A stretch of 15,368 nucleotides of DNA from the NCBI GenBank assembly GCA_937982665.1, contig CALJLD010000162.1:1-15368 (forward strand). Direction: 5' to 3'. This DNA is from an uncultured Planctomycetales bacterium (GTDB taxonomy: Bacteria; Planctomycetota; Planctomycetia; Pirellulales; S012-138). Both the position numbers and the translations under genes were made by a program. This document shows positions 6,790-14,085 of the stretch, piece by piece. Every line of letters starts with the position of its first letter. Position 1 is the first letter of the stretch. The notes under the pieces were generated by a model. It did no database searches. It saw only the letters and a list, made by a program, of their open reading frames with translations, and was not told the DNA's origin.

Positions 6790-7701
6790 ATGGCATTTGT
6801 GCCAGTCCGTTTCTCACGAGTACTTGCCTGGTGCTTGTTCGCGTTCTTGGTTTCTGTCAACTTTGCGTTTGCCCAAGACTCGACAAAGCAAGACCAACAA
6901 GATCAGGGTGCGATTGTTGCGCCGCCAGCTAAGTTGATATTCGATGCCAAGCTGGAAGCGGCGCTGCGACACGCCGTGTATGAAAAGCGCGGCACCAAGG
7001 AGCCGCTCACCGAGGATGATCTCCGCAAGGTGTTTGTGTTGGAGGCCGACGGCCAGGACATCGCCGATTTGCGAGGGCTGCAATACTGCCGCAACCTGCA
7101 CTTGCTCAAGTTGTCCAACAACAAGATCACCGACATCTCGCCGCTGGCCGATTTGCCGCGGCTGCAATCGCTCGACTTGAAGAACAATCAGATCGAAGAC
7201 ATTTCACCATTGGCCAGCGATACGGCTCTTCAATACCTCGAGCTCAGTGGCAATCAAGTGGGCGACATTTCCGCTGTGGCGAAATTACAGAATCTCTCGG
7301 CACTGTACCTGGCCGATAACAGCGTTGCTGATCTGTCTCCGTTGGCCGAGTTGCCGAAGCTGAAGTCATTGTACTTGGAGCGCAACCAGGTGACGGACCT
7401 TTCGCCGCTCAAGAACGTGACAGGCTTGACGTCTTTGGACCTGACTGGGAATCAAGTTGCGGACTTGAGCCCGCTGAATCAACAAACGCAACTACGGTAT
7501 CTGTTAGTTGAAGACAACAAGTTGGCCGACCTGGCGGCTTTGGTGAAGTTCGCGAGCGAGGATGCCGCCGGCTCGCGCCGCGTGGCCCCATTCCTCAATC
7601 TGTACATCGCCGGCAATCCGCTTTCGGAAGCTGCCAAGAGCGATCAGCTTGCAGCGTTGAAAGAAGCTGGCGTCCGCGTGCATGAAGAACCGGCTCGCTG
7701 A
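6790..7701 (+). CDS. Exported internalin-type leucine-rich repeat protein
   Basis: A 303-residue protein from ATG 6790 (GGAG 6 nt upstream at 6780-6783). Residues 1-29 are a signal peptide (basic head, VLAWCLFAFLVSV core, FAQ cleavage region). A Gln/Asp-rich linker is followed by the LRR cap (about 49-90, FDAKLEAALR...LTEDDLRKVFVLEA), typical of bacterial SDS22/internalin-like proteins. About eight 22-residue repeats of the pattern LxxLxLxxNxIxDISPL occupy roughly 90-285. There is no membrane anchor or sorting motif, so it is probably periplasmic or secreted, acting by protein binding. The partner is unknown. The selenoprotein gene follows on the same strand after 79 bp. Starts at TTG 6643 or ATG 6709 are possible but would displace the signal peptide. 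Confidence 0.92.
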   Translation: MAFVPVRFSRVLAWCLFAFLVSVNFAFAQDSTKQDQQDQGAIVAPPAKLIFDAKLEAALRHAVYEKRGTKEPLTEDDLRKVFVLEADGQDIADLRGLQYCRNLHLLKLSNNKITDISPLADLPRLQSLDLKNNQIEDISPLASDTALQYLELSGNQVGDISAVAKLQNLSALYLADNSVADLSPLAELPKLKSLYLERNQVTDLSPLKNVTGLTSLDLTGNQVADLSPLNQQTQLRYLLVEDNKLADLAALVKFASEDAAGSRRVAPFLNLYIAGNPLSEAAKSDQLAALKEAGVRVHEEPAR

Positions 7702-7733
7702 GTGTGACGGTCAACACGGACGCGGCGTATCGA

Positions 7734-7745
7734 GTTTGCTATGCT
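7734..7745 (+). promoter_or_regulatory. Possible extended -10 promoter of the selenoprotein gene
   Basis: GTTTGC followed by TATGCT gives an extended -10 (TGn immediately before the hexamer). The hexamer ends 35 nt before ATG 7781. A closely similar GTTTGC-TCTAAT is found at 9255-9266 upstream of the next gene. No good -35 is seen. Confidence 0.3.
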
Positions 7746-7780
7746 CAAGCGTTGAATCAACCACAATACGCGGAGGCTCC

Positions 7781-9229
7781 ATGCGCCACACAACTTCACG
7801 AATCGTCTCCGCACTTCTCACCACAGCAGTGACGTTCAGCGTTTGTTTGTTCGCAACAACCGCTCGTGCGCAGCGGCCCTATCGCCTTGAAGTTGGCCAG
7901 AAGCATCCGGACTTCACGCTCCCCAACACGGCCGATGGCAAGCCGGTTTCGCTCTCGGACTATCGTGGCAAGAAGGTGCTATTGATTCACTTTGCCAGTT
8001 GGTGAGCTGGCTGCCGCCGACACGTGCCGGTCTGGCACGCAGCAATGAAAGATTACGTCGAGTCGGGCGAATTGGTCATGTTGGGCGTTGTGCAGGAGCA
8101 GCATCCCGATCGCACGCGGCTGTATTCCCAATGGCAAGAGTTCAACTGGCCGATCTTGCACGATCCGATCAACATCATCGAGATGTCGGCCGTGCCGATG
8201 TTCATCGCCATCGATGAGCACGGCATCGTGCGTTCACGGCGGCCGAATGTGCGCACATTCGCGGATGAATTCTTGAACAAGACGTTCGCGGATGATGCGA
8301 CGGAGCCTGCCGAGACGTCGTTCACGGCAGGCGCAGAAGATTGGGAGACGGCGACGAGCTCTGCTCAATCAACTGCTGATGCGGCAGCTATGCGTCGCAA
8401 GGCCGACGGCGCGATCTTGTGGGGAGGTGCAGCAGCTGTAGACGACGCCATCCGCATGTACGAGGCGTCCGAATCGCTCGACCCCAAACCGCTCACACGC
8501 TTCCGACTGGGCGTGGCTCATCGCATGCGTTACGAATCCGCAGCCGGTCAACCCAGCGACTTTCAGAAAGCGATCGATTACTGGAACTCGGCGCTCGCGG
8601 AAGATCCCAATCAATACATCTGGCGGCGCCGCATCCAACAATACGGACCGCGGCTCATCAAGCCGTATCCGTTCTACGATTGGGTGGAGACGGCCCAGGC
8701 CGAAGTTCGCGCTCGCGGCGAAGTGCCCGTCGAGCTTCGCGCGCCGCTCACGCCGGCGGAGATTGCCAGTCCCGCGCGTGAGTTCGGCGAGGCCGAAACC
8801 GCAACAAACCCGGATCCGGAGGGACAGATCAACCGAGACACGGCAGGCTTGATCCAAACCGAATCAACTGTCGTTTCCACGACGGACGAACAAGGCGTCG
8901 TCGCCACCATCCACTTCAGGTTCACTCCGTCCGCGGTGTTGAAGGCCCATTGGAATAACGAGGCCGAGCCGTTGCGATTGTGGATTGATCCGCCTGAAGG
9001 TTGGAAGGTGACTCAGCAACTGTTGGAAGCACCGCAGGGCGATCAGCCTGAGACAACCGAAGAGCGCCGGCTGAGCGTGGAGATTCGCAGCGACAAGCCG
9101 ATCGAGGCGGCCGTGCCGCTTTCCGCCTATGCGCTGTACTACGTTTGCGAGGATGTCGACGGCGTGTGCCTCTTCCTGCGGCAAGATCTGAATGTCAAGA
9201 TCGAGCCGCCGAAGTACCGCAATCGTTAA
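7781..9229 (+). CDS. Exported redoxin-fold selenoprotein (UxxC), TGA 8003 read as Sec
   Basis: Read through the in-frame TGA, this is 482 residues from ATG 7781 (GGAGG 4 nt upstream). Residues 1-30 are a signal peptide ending ARA. Residues 31-165 are an AhpC-TSA/redoxin thioredoxin fold: the GQKHPDFTLP start, strand VLLIHFASW, then Sec75-Ala-Gly-Cys78 where thioredoxins have CxxC, and cis-Pro139 (SAVPMF). Residues about 170-330 are helical and TPR-like (YEASESLDPK, DYWNSALAEDPNQY). Residues about 350-482 are beta-rich and DsbD-N-like, with C456-x6-C463. The mature protein thus has one Sec and three Cys. A SECIS-like hairpin lies right after the UGA. The likely role is an extracytoplasmic thiol/selenol oxidoreductase or peroxidase; the substrate is unknown. 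TGA is an ordinary stop in neighbours, so decoding is local. The alternative is a Cys-to-stop mutation or a sequencing error. Standard callers would give two broken genes (7781-8005 and about 8024-9229). Confidence 0.85.
8003..8005 (+). other. Selenocysteine codon (UGA)
   Basis: The in-frame TGA follows TTT GCC AGT TGG (FASW) and precedes GCT GGC TGC (AGC). It therefore replaces the N-terminal Cys of a thioredoxin W-C-x-x-C motif. The same frame is open on both sides. TGA serves as a true stop in the uvsE, LRR and kelch genes nearby. Confidence 0.82.
8006..8043 (+). promoter_or_regulatory. Bacterial SECIS-like element
   Basis: The hairpin CGTGCC (8023-8028), loop GGTCT (8029-8033), GGCACG (8034-8039) has a perfect 6-bp stem. 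GCTG (8010-8013) can pair with CAGC (8040-8043) as a lower helix across a left-side bulge. The loop begins 24 nt after the UGA, inside the distance range accepted for bacterial SECIS elements. GGUCU in the apical loop is the same sequence recognised by SelB in E. coli fdhF. The element lies in the coding sequence, as is usual in bacteria. Confidence 0.78.
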
Positions 9230-9254
9230 ACAGCCAACCAACCGGCGATCAGGC

Positions 9255-9266
9255 GTTTGCTCTAAT
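9255..9266 (+). promoter_or_regulatory. Possible extended -10 promoter of the serine hydrolase gene
   Basis: GTTTGC plus TCTAAT repeats the arrangement seen upstream of the selenoprotein gene. The hexamer ends 45 nt before ATG 9312, within the 82-bp intergenic gap. No -35 match is visible. Confidence 0.28.
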
Positions 9267-9311
9267 CGGCAATCTAAAAGAAATGCACTCGCACTGATTG
9301 TCAGATCTCCC

Positions 9312-10577
9312 ATGCACGCTTTCGTTTCGCACCGCGGCTCGTCGTCTACTCGGTTGGCTCAGGCTTTCGCGCTTGTTTGGCTGCTTGGCTGCACGGCCTT
9401 GATTGCAACGCCCGTTCAGGGACAAGCGACTGAGACCCGAACCGCGGTAGCCGACAAAGTTGCCAAAGCCCTAAGCGCGCGGCTGGAGCAACTTGTGGAA
9501 AGCGGCGAAGTACCAGGCGCATCCGCCGCGGTGATTCTGCCGGATGGAACGCAAGTCACCGCCACAGCCGGCTACGCCGATAAGGAAACGAAAGAGCCGA
9601 TGACGGCCGAGCATCGTCTCTTCGCCGGCAGCATTGGTAAGACCCACTTCGCGGCGCTCGCCGTGGATCTGCTGCAAACCGGCAAGCTCAAGCTGGAAGA
9701 TCCGGTCTCCAAGTATCTCGGCAAGACCGACTGGTACGGCAAGCTCCCCAATGCGGACAAGCTGACCATCGCGCATCTGATGCGGCATCAATCCGGTTTG
9801 CCTCGTTACGTATTGCAGCAGCAGATTTGGCAAGACCTGCTGGCCGATCCCGACAAGGTCTTCACCGCCGGCGAGCGCGTGGCCTATGTCTTTGACATGC
9901 CGGCTGTGCACGAGCCGGGCGAAGGTTGGGCGTATTCCGATACCAACTACATTGTGCTGGGCGCGGTGATCGGGAATATCCTGAACGAGGAAATGGATGA
10001 GGCCATTGAAGATGCCATCGATGGCACGGTTTATGACTCCGTCGTCGAGCGCATTCTTCAGCCTCATCAACTTGCCGATACCGTTACTGGCGACAAGCGC
10101 GAGATTGAAGGTCTCGCCCAAGGGTACGATGTGCTGTTCCGCGGCTTGGGCATGCCGGAGCGGATGGTCAAAGACGGCAAGTTCGCCATCAATCCACAGT
10201 TTGAATGGTGCGGCGGAGGCTTTGTGACCACCCCACTGGATCTCGCACGTTGGGCCAGGCTGAACTACACCGGCCAACTCTTCAAGCATGACTATCTAGC
10301 GCTCATGCAGAAGGACGCCGCCACGGCGGATCCCCGCATGGGCGGTGAACTGCACTACGGCTTGGGCGTCATGATTCGCCAGACGCCCCAGGGGAAACTC
10401 CTCGGTCATGATGGCGTCTTTCCTGGCTATGTTTCCTCGATGGGCTATTTTCCCGAACAAGAGATCGCCGCCGCCATCCAGATCAACACCGACAACGGTC
10501 GCGCGCTGGGGATGCCGTCTTATGCCTTCCTGGCCGAATTGGTGCGGATTGCCAAGGAAGCTCAAGCGGCGAAGTAG
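9312..10577 (+). CDS. Exported beta-lactamase-family serine hydrolase
   Basis: A 421-residue protein. ATG 9312 gives an N-terminal signal peptide (basic head, hydrophobic 16-32, PVQGQA). The fold is that of class C beta-lactamases, DD-peptidases and related esterases. The S-x-x-K nucleophile motif is Ser107-Ile-Gly-Lys110, followed by a helix. The Y-x-N element appears as Tyr208-Ser-Asp210 (AYSDTNY), and the KTG-equivalent is His366-Asp-Gly368 (LGHDGVFPGY). The HxG and YSD forms are common in the broad family of peptidases/esterases and argue against a true antibiotic-hydrolysing AmpC. The substrate is therefore open (D-amino-acid peptide, ester or peptidoglycan stem peptide). No SD precedes the start. 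It lies 82 bp after the selenoprotein stop on the same strand, with a possible extended -10 in the gap at 9255-9266. Confidence 0.91.
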   Translation: MHAFVSHRGSSSTRLAQAFALVWLLGCTALIATPVQGQATETRTAVADKVAKALSARLEQLVESGEVPGASAAVILPDGTQVTATAGYADKETKEPMTAEHRLFAGSIGKTHFAALAVDLLQTGKLKLEDPVSKYLGKTDWYGKLPNADKLTIAHLMRHQSGLPRYVLQQQIWQDLLADPDKVFTAGERVAYVFDMPAVHEPGEGWAYSDTNYIVLGAVIGNILNEEMDEAIEDAIDGTVYDSVVERILQPHQLADTVTGDKREIEGLAQGYDVLFRGLGMPERMVKDGKFAINPQFEWCGGGFVTTPLDLARWARLNYTGQLFKHDYLALMQKDAATADPRMGGELHYGLGVMIRQTPQGKLLGHDGVFPGYVSSMGYFPEQEIAAAIQINTDNGRALGMPSYAFLAELVRIAKEAQAAK

Positions 10578-10608
10578 CGCGCGAACCAGATCGCATTGCG
10601 GCCGTTGA

Positions 10609-10626
10609 GCGCTGCGCGTTCAGCGC
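10609..10626 (+). repeat. Short hairpin in the hydrolase-S46 intergenic region
   Basis: GCGCTG (10609-10614) and CAGCGC (10621-10626) form a 6-bp stem around a 6-nt loop, 31 nt past the hydrolase stop. No T-run follows, so it is at best a weak or Rho-assisted end. The rest of the 182-bp gap shows nothing clear. Confidence 0.4.
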
Positions 10627-10759
10627 ATGATGCCCGGCACTTGCCAAAACCCCCGTGCATCGTGGATCATACGCGGGTTGCAAACGGATTCGCACTGTCG
10701 GCCCAGGCGGACACGCATCGCCCGTCGCGCCGACTTCTTACAAACTCTTGAGGTGGAAC

Positions 10760-12853
10760 ATGCTTCGCCGACTCTTTGTGATCGTGGCCTTGCTGGCCGC
10801 GTGTACGCTCGCTTTGGATGCCCATCGCCCTCGCACGGCGACCGCCGATGAAGGGATGTGGCTCTTCTCCAACCCGCCCACCAAGCTGCTCAAGGAGAAG
10901 TACAACTTCACGCCCACCGAGGAGTGGCTCGAGCACGTGCAGCGCGCGTCCGTGCGATTCAACGTCGGCGGGTCAGGCTCGTTCGTCTCCTCGCAAGGTT
11001 TGGTGATGACCAATCATCACGTCGGTGCCGATGCCCTGCAGAAGCTGAGCACGGCCGAGCGCGACTTGCTCAAAGAAGGCTTCCACGCCCGTTCGCGTGA
11101 TGAAGAGATGAAATGCCTGGACATGGAACTCAACGTGCTGCAAAGCACGGAGGACGTGACAGATCGCGTCAACGCCGCGGTCAAGCAGGGCATGTCTCCC
11201 GCTGATGCCCAGCAAGCGCGTCGCGCGGCCATGAATACCATCGAACAAGAATCGCTGGACAAGACCGGCCTGCGTTCCGATGTCATCACGCTTTACCAGG
11301 GCGGACGTTATCACTTGTATCGCTACAAGCGCTACACCGATGTGCGGTTGGTCTTCGCACCTGAGCAGGATATCGCCTTCTTCGGTGGTGATCCCGACAA
11401 CTTCGAGTACCCGCGCTGGTGCCTGGACGTCTGCTTCTTCCGTGTCTACGAGAACGATCAGCCGGTCGAGATCGAGCACTACTTCAAATGGAGCGCAGCC
11501 GGGGCCGACGCCGGCGAGTTGGTCTTTGTTTCCGGTAACCCCGGCAGCACCGACCGCATGTACACGGTCGACCATCTCAAGTATCTGCGCGATACGGCCA
11601 TCCCTGATGTACTGAACTTATTGCGACGTTACGAAGTGTTGCTCAACGTCTATTCCAACGAAAGCGCAGAGAATGAGCGTCGCGCGCGTGACTTCTTGTT
11701 TGGTGTGCAGAACAGCCGCAAAGCGCGGCTCGGCGGTTTGGCCGGTTTGCAAAGTCCTGCCGTGATGACAGCCAAGCAGTCGGCCGAGCGCTCGCTGCGA
11801 GAAAAAGTGATGGGCGATGCGCAGCTGCGCCAATCGATCGGCGATCCGTGGACGCAGATTGACGAGTCGCTGGAGTTGCTCAAGACCATTCGTGATGACT
11901 ACACGCTGTTCGAACAGGGTCGCGCGTTTAACACCGACCTGTTTGATATCGCCCGCACGCTGGTTCGCCTGGCGGACGAAAGCCAACTTCCGAATGCACA
12001 GCGCTTACGTGAGTATGCCGATGCCGGTATCCCTTCGCTGGAGCAATCGCTCTTCTCCGAAGCTCCCATCTATGCCGACCTGGAGAAGGTCAAACTGGCC
12101 GATTCTCTCGGCTACCTGATGGAAATTGCCGGCGGTGATGATGAGTTCGTCCAGGCGATTCTGGCTGGGATGTCGCCGACAGATCGTGCGGCCCAACTTA
12201 TCGACGGCACACAGCTCATGGACGTTGGTTTCCGCCAACAGCTTCGCCAAGGTGGCAAGCAAGCCGTCGAGAATTCGGACGATCCGCTGATTCAACTGGC
12301 CAAGCTGGTTGACCCCAAGTCGCGCGCCGTCCGCCAGATGTATGAAGAGAAAGTTTCTGAGCCGCAGGAGCAGGCGTACGCCAAGATTGCGGAAGCCCAA
12401 TTTGCCGCCTACGGTGATTCCGTCTATCCGGACGCCACCTTCACCCTGCGGTTGGCCTTCGGCGAAGTCAAAGGCTACGAACTCGGCGGAGAACAGGTTC
12501 CCTACACCACGCAGATTGGCGGAACCTACACACACGCCGCCGAGCACAACTTTGAGTCGCCGTTCGCTCCGCCGGAAAGCTGGATGCAGAACAAAGACAA
12601 GCTCAACCTGGATACGCCGTTCAACTTTGTCTGCACGGCCGACATCATCGGCGGAAACTCAGGCAGTCCCGTCATCAACAAAGATGCCGAAGTCGTCGGC
12701 ATCATTTTTGACGGCAACATTCAGTCGCTCGTCCTGGACTTTGCCTACACGGACGAAGTCGCCAGGGCCGTGAGCGTTCACTCGGCCGGAATCAAAGAAG
12801 CGCTGCAGAAGATCTACGGCGCTAGCGAGTTGGTCGAGGAGTTGGGCAACTAA
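10760..12853 (+). CDS. S46 family dipeptidyl-peptidase (DPP7/DPP11-like)
   Basis: A 697-residue exported serine exopeptidase that removes dipeptides from peptide N-termini. ATG 10760 has GAGGTGG just upstream and opens a signal peptide (residues 1-29, hydrophobic core 5-19, TATADEG). Mature S46 proteins begin with the seen EGMWL. The chymotrypsin-fold triad is visible: His87 in VMTNHHVG, Asp223 in CLDVCFFRVYE following GGDPDNFEYPR, and Ser634 in GGNSGSPVI. A long helical insertion (about 240-570) between the two halves is typical of the family and caps the active site. Length matches the usual 700 residues. Gly652, 18 residues after the nucleophile, occupies what I recall as the specificity position (Gly in DPP7, Arg in DPP11), favouring non-acidic P1 residues. 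It belongs to the run of exported proteins, suggesting peptide scavenging. A large hairpin follows the stop. Confidence 0.95.
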   Translation: MLRRLFVIVALLAACTLALDAHRPRTATADEGMWLFSNPPTKLLKEKYNFTPTEEWLEHVQRASVRFNVGGSGSFVSSQGLVMTNHHVGADALQKLSTAERDLLKEGFHARSRDEEMKCLDMELNVLQSTEDVTDRVNAAVKQGMSPADAQQARRAAMNTIEQESLDKTGLRSDVITLYQGGRYHLYRYKRYTDVRLVFAPEQDIAFFGGDPDNFEYPRWCLDVCFFRVYENDQPVEIEHYFKWSAAGADAGELVFVSGNPGSTDRMYTVDHLKYLRDTAIPDVLNLLRRYEVLLNVYSNESAENERRARDFLFGVQNSRKARLGGLAGLQSPAVMTAKQSAERSLREKVMGDAQLRQSIGDPWTQIDESLELLKTIRDDYTLFEQGRAFNTDLFDIARTLVRLADESQLPNAQRLREYADAGIPSLEQSLFSEAPIYADLEKVKLADSLGYLMEIAGGDDEFVQAILAGMSPTDRAAQLIDGTQLMDVGFRQQLRQGGKQAVENSDDPLIQLAKLVDPKSRAVRQMYEEKVSEPQEQAYAKIAEAQFAAYGDSVYPDATFTLRLAFGEVKGYELGGEQVPYTTQIGGTYTHAAEHNFESPFAPPESWMQNKDKLNLDTPFNFVCTADIIGGNSGSPVINKDAEVVGIIFDGNIQSLVLDFAYTDEVARAVSVHSAGIKEALQKIYGASELVEELGN

Positions 12854-12884
12854 GCATCCGGCTGGGATTTCGGCCATTATGCTC

Positions 12885-12938
12885 CACGGGCGGTTTGCCA
12901 TTCGCACGCGGGAATGGATGCCGCCCGTGCGCGCATTT
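12885..12938 (+). terminator. Large hairpin after the S46 gene, probable terminator
   Basis: The lower stem CACGGGCGG (12885-12893) / CCGCCCGTG (12921-12929) and upper stem CCATTC (12898-12903) / GAATGG (12912-12917) are both perfect. They are separated by a 4/3-nt internal loop and capped by 8 nt. A TTTT at 12935-12938 follows six nt later, so termination is plausible though the T-tract is weak and displaced. It starts 31 nt after the stop. Confidence 0.5.
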
Positions 12939-13086
12939 TGGTGGAATTCAACCACCACACGACATCGCCGGATCACGCTCCGCAATTTATGGCTATTAAG
13001 GAAGCCGCACAGATCGACAACAGAGTGGCGGTTGTTAGCGTCACGCCCTCGCGTGCCTTCTACCAATTTCATAGCCGGAGAATCTC

Positions 13087-14064
13087 GTGGCATTCCCTCT
13101 TTGCGCTGCGGCAATAACCGTGGCAACAGTCGTCAATGCAGGAACCGCTGCGGCGGCCGGACATGACGAAGCTCTGCCCAACTATCCGCTGGCTTACATG
13201 GCGATAGATGCCGAAAGCGGCGTGTGCATGATTGTCGGCAGCGAGGAATCCGGCGCCAAATCGGCAACCTGGCTGCGCGAAGACGGTGAGTGGAAGAAGG
13301 TTGGCGAAGGACCGAAACTCCTGCTGACTTCGACTTTTGAATACCATGCGGCCAGTGAGACTTTCGTGTTGTTGGGGGGAACTTTGAGCGAGCAGCATCG
13401 CGTTGCGACCGATGATTGTTGGCTCTTCCGCAATGGACGGTGGGAAGAGTTTGATGGCGAAAAGCCGCCTGCCCGCTACCGCAGCGAAATGAGCTACGAC
13501 CCGAATCGAGAGCGGATCGTCCTCTTCGGAGGGGTCGGGACGATGGCGTTTCTCGATGACACCTGGGAATTTGATGGGAAAGCCTGGCAAAAGATCGATG
13601 TGACTGGCCCTTTCCAAAGATATGCGCCGGCGATGGCCTTTGACCGGGAGTCAAAAACAACGGTCTTGTTCGGAGGCTACAAGGCCGGCGCGGCGTACAA
13701 CAATGAGACGTGGGAGTACGATGGAGAATCGTGGCGGCAGATTGATCCGCAAGGGAAACTTCCAATTCACCGATTTGGCGGAGCCATGACGACCAATCCG
13801 CAAGGTGGCGTCGCCATGTTCAGCGGCTTTGTCGCGGATGCGGACTTGTGGGAATACCGCAAAGGAGCATGGAAACAGATCCACGATGGCAGGGCCCCTG
13901 TCCATGCCACAGATGGGATCCCGGCAAAGCGGCGTTGGGCGGCCTTTGCGTACGATCCGCTTGAGCACGCCTATGTCTTGTACGGAGAACCAAATGCGGA
14001 AAGGCAATCGCCCGCGATTTGGTGGAAGTTTACAGATGGCAAATGGGAGCGTCTGAAAAATTGA
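13087..14064 (+). CDS. Exported kelch-repeat protein
   Basis: A 325-residue protein. I chose GTG 13087 because GGAG lies 6 nt upstream (13077-13080) and the product opens with a short hydrophobic stretch ending AAAAGHDE, a likely signal peptide though it lacks a strongly basic head. The body is a series of about six kelch/galactose-oxidase-type blades, best seen as RSEMSYDP..IVLFGG....DTWEFDG..WQKI, RYAPAMAFD..TTVLFGG....ETWEYDG..WRQI and RRWAAFAYDP..YVLYGE....WKFTDGKWERL. Such propellers bind proteins or glycans or serve as enzyme scaffolds. There is no catalytic domain attached, so the function cannot be named. It is the last gene of the plus-strand run and converges on the epimerase-like gene with only 21 bp between stops. 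Confidence 0.87.
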   Translation: MAFPLCAAAITVATVVNAGTAAAAGHDEALPNYPLAYMAIDAESGVCMIVGSEESGAKSATWLREDGEWKKVGEGPKLLLTSTFEYHAASETFVLLGGTLSEQHRVATDDCWLFRNGRWEEFDGEKPPARYRSEMSYDPNRERIVLFGGVGTMAFLDDTWEFDGKAWQKIDVTGPFQRYAPAMAFDRESKTTVLFGGYKAGAAYNNETWEYDGESWRQIDPQGKLPIHRFGGAMTTNPQGGVAMFSGFVADADLWEYRKGAWKQIHDGRAPVHATDGIPAKRRWAAFAYDPLEHAYVLYGEPNAERQSPAIWWKFTDGKWERLKN

Positions 14065-14085
14065 CGTTCCAGCCCAACTCACCGA

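Noticed and set aside
7682..8005. Separate 107-residue gene starting at ATG 7682
   Set aside because: The start overlaps the end of the LRR gene and has no SD. The signal peptide and GGAGG point to ATG 7781, and the TGA is better read as Sec.
8024..9229. Independent gene starting after the TGA at 8003
   Set aside because: It would start inside a thioredoxin fold, lacking the first strand and redox site, and at the SECIS-like stem. The frame is continuous with the upstream signal-peptide segment.
9471..10289. Antisense 272-residue frame opposite the serine hydrolase
   Set aside because: The plus strand carries all three catalytic motifs of a known family; the minus frame is a codon-bias shadow.
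10973..11575. Antisense 200-residue frame opposite the S46 gene
   Set aside because: It overlaps the conserved S46 core and has no independent motif or start signal.
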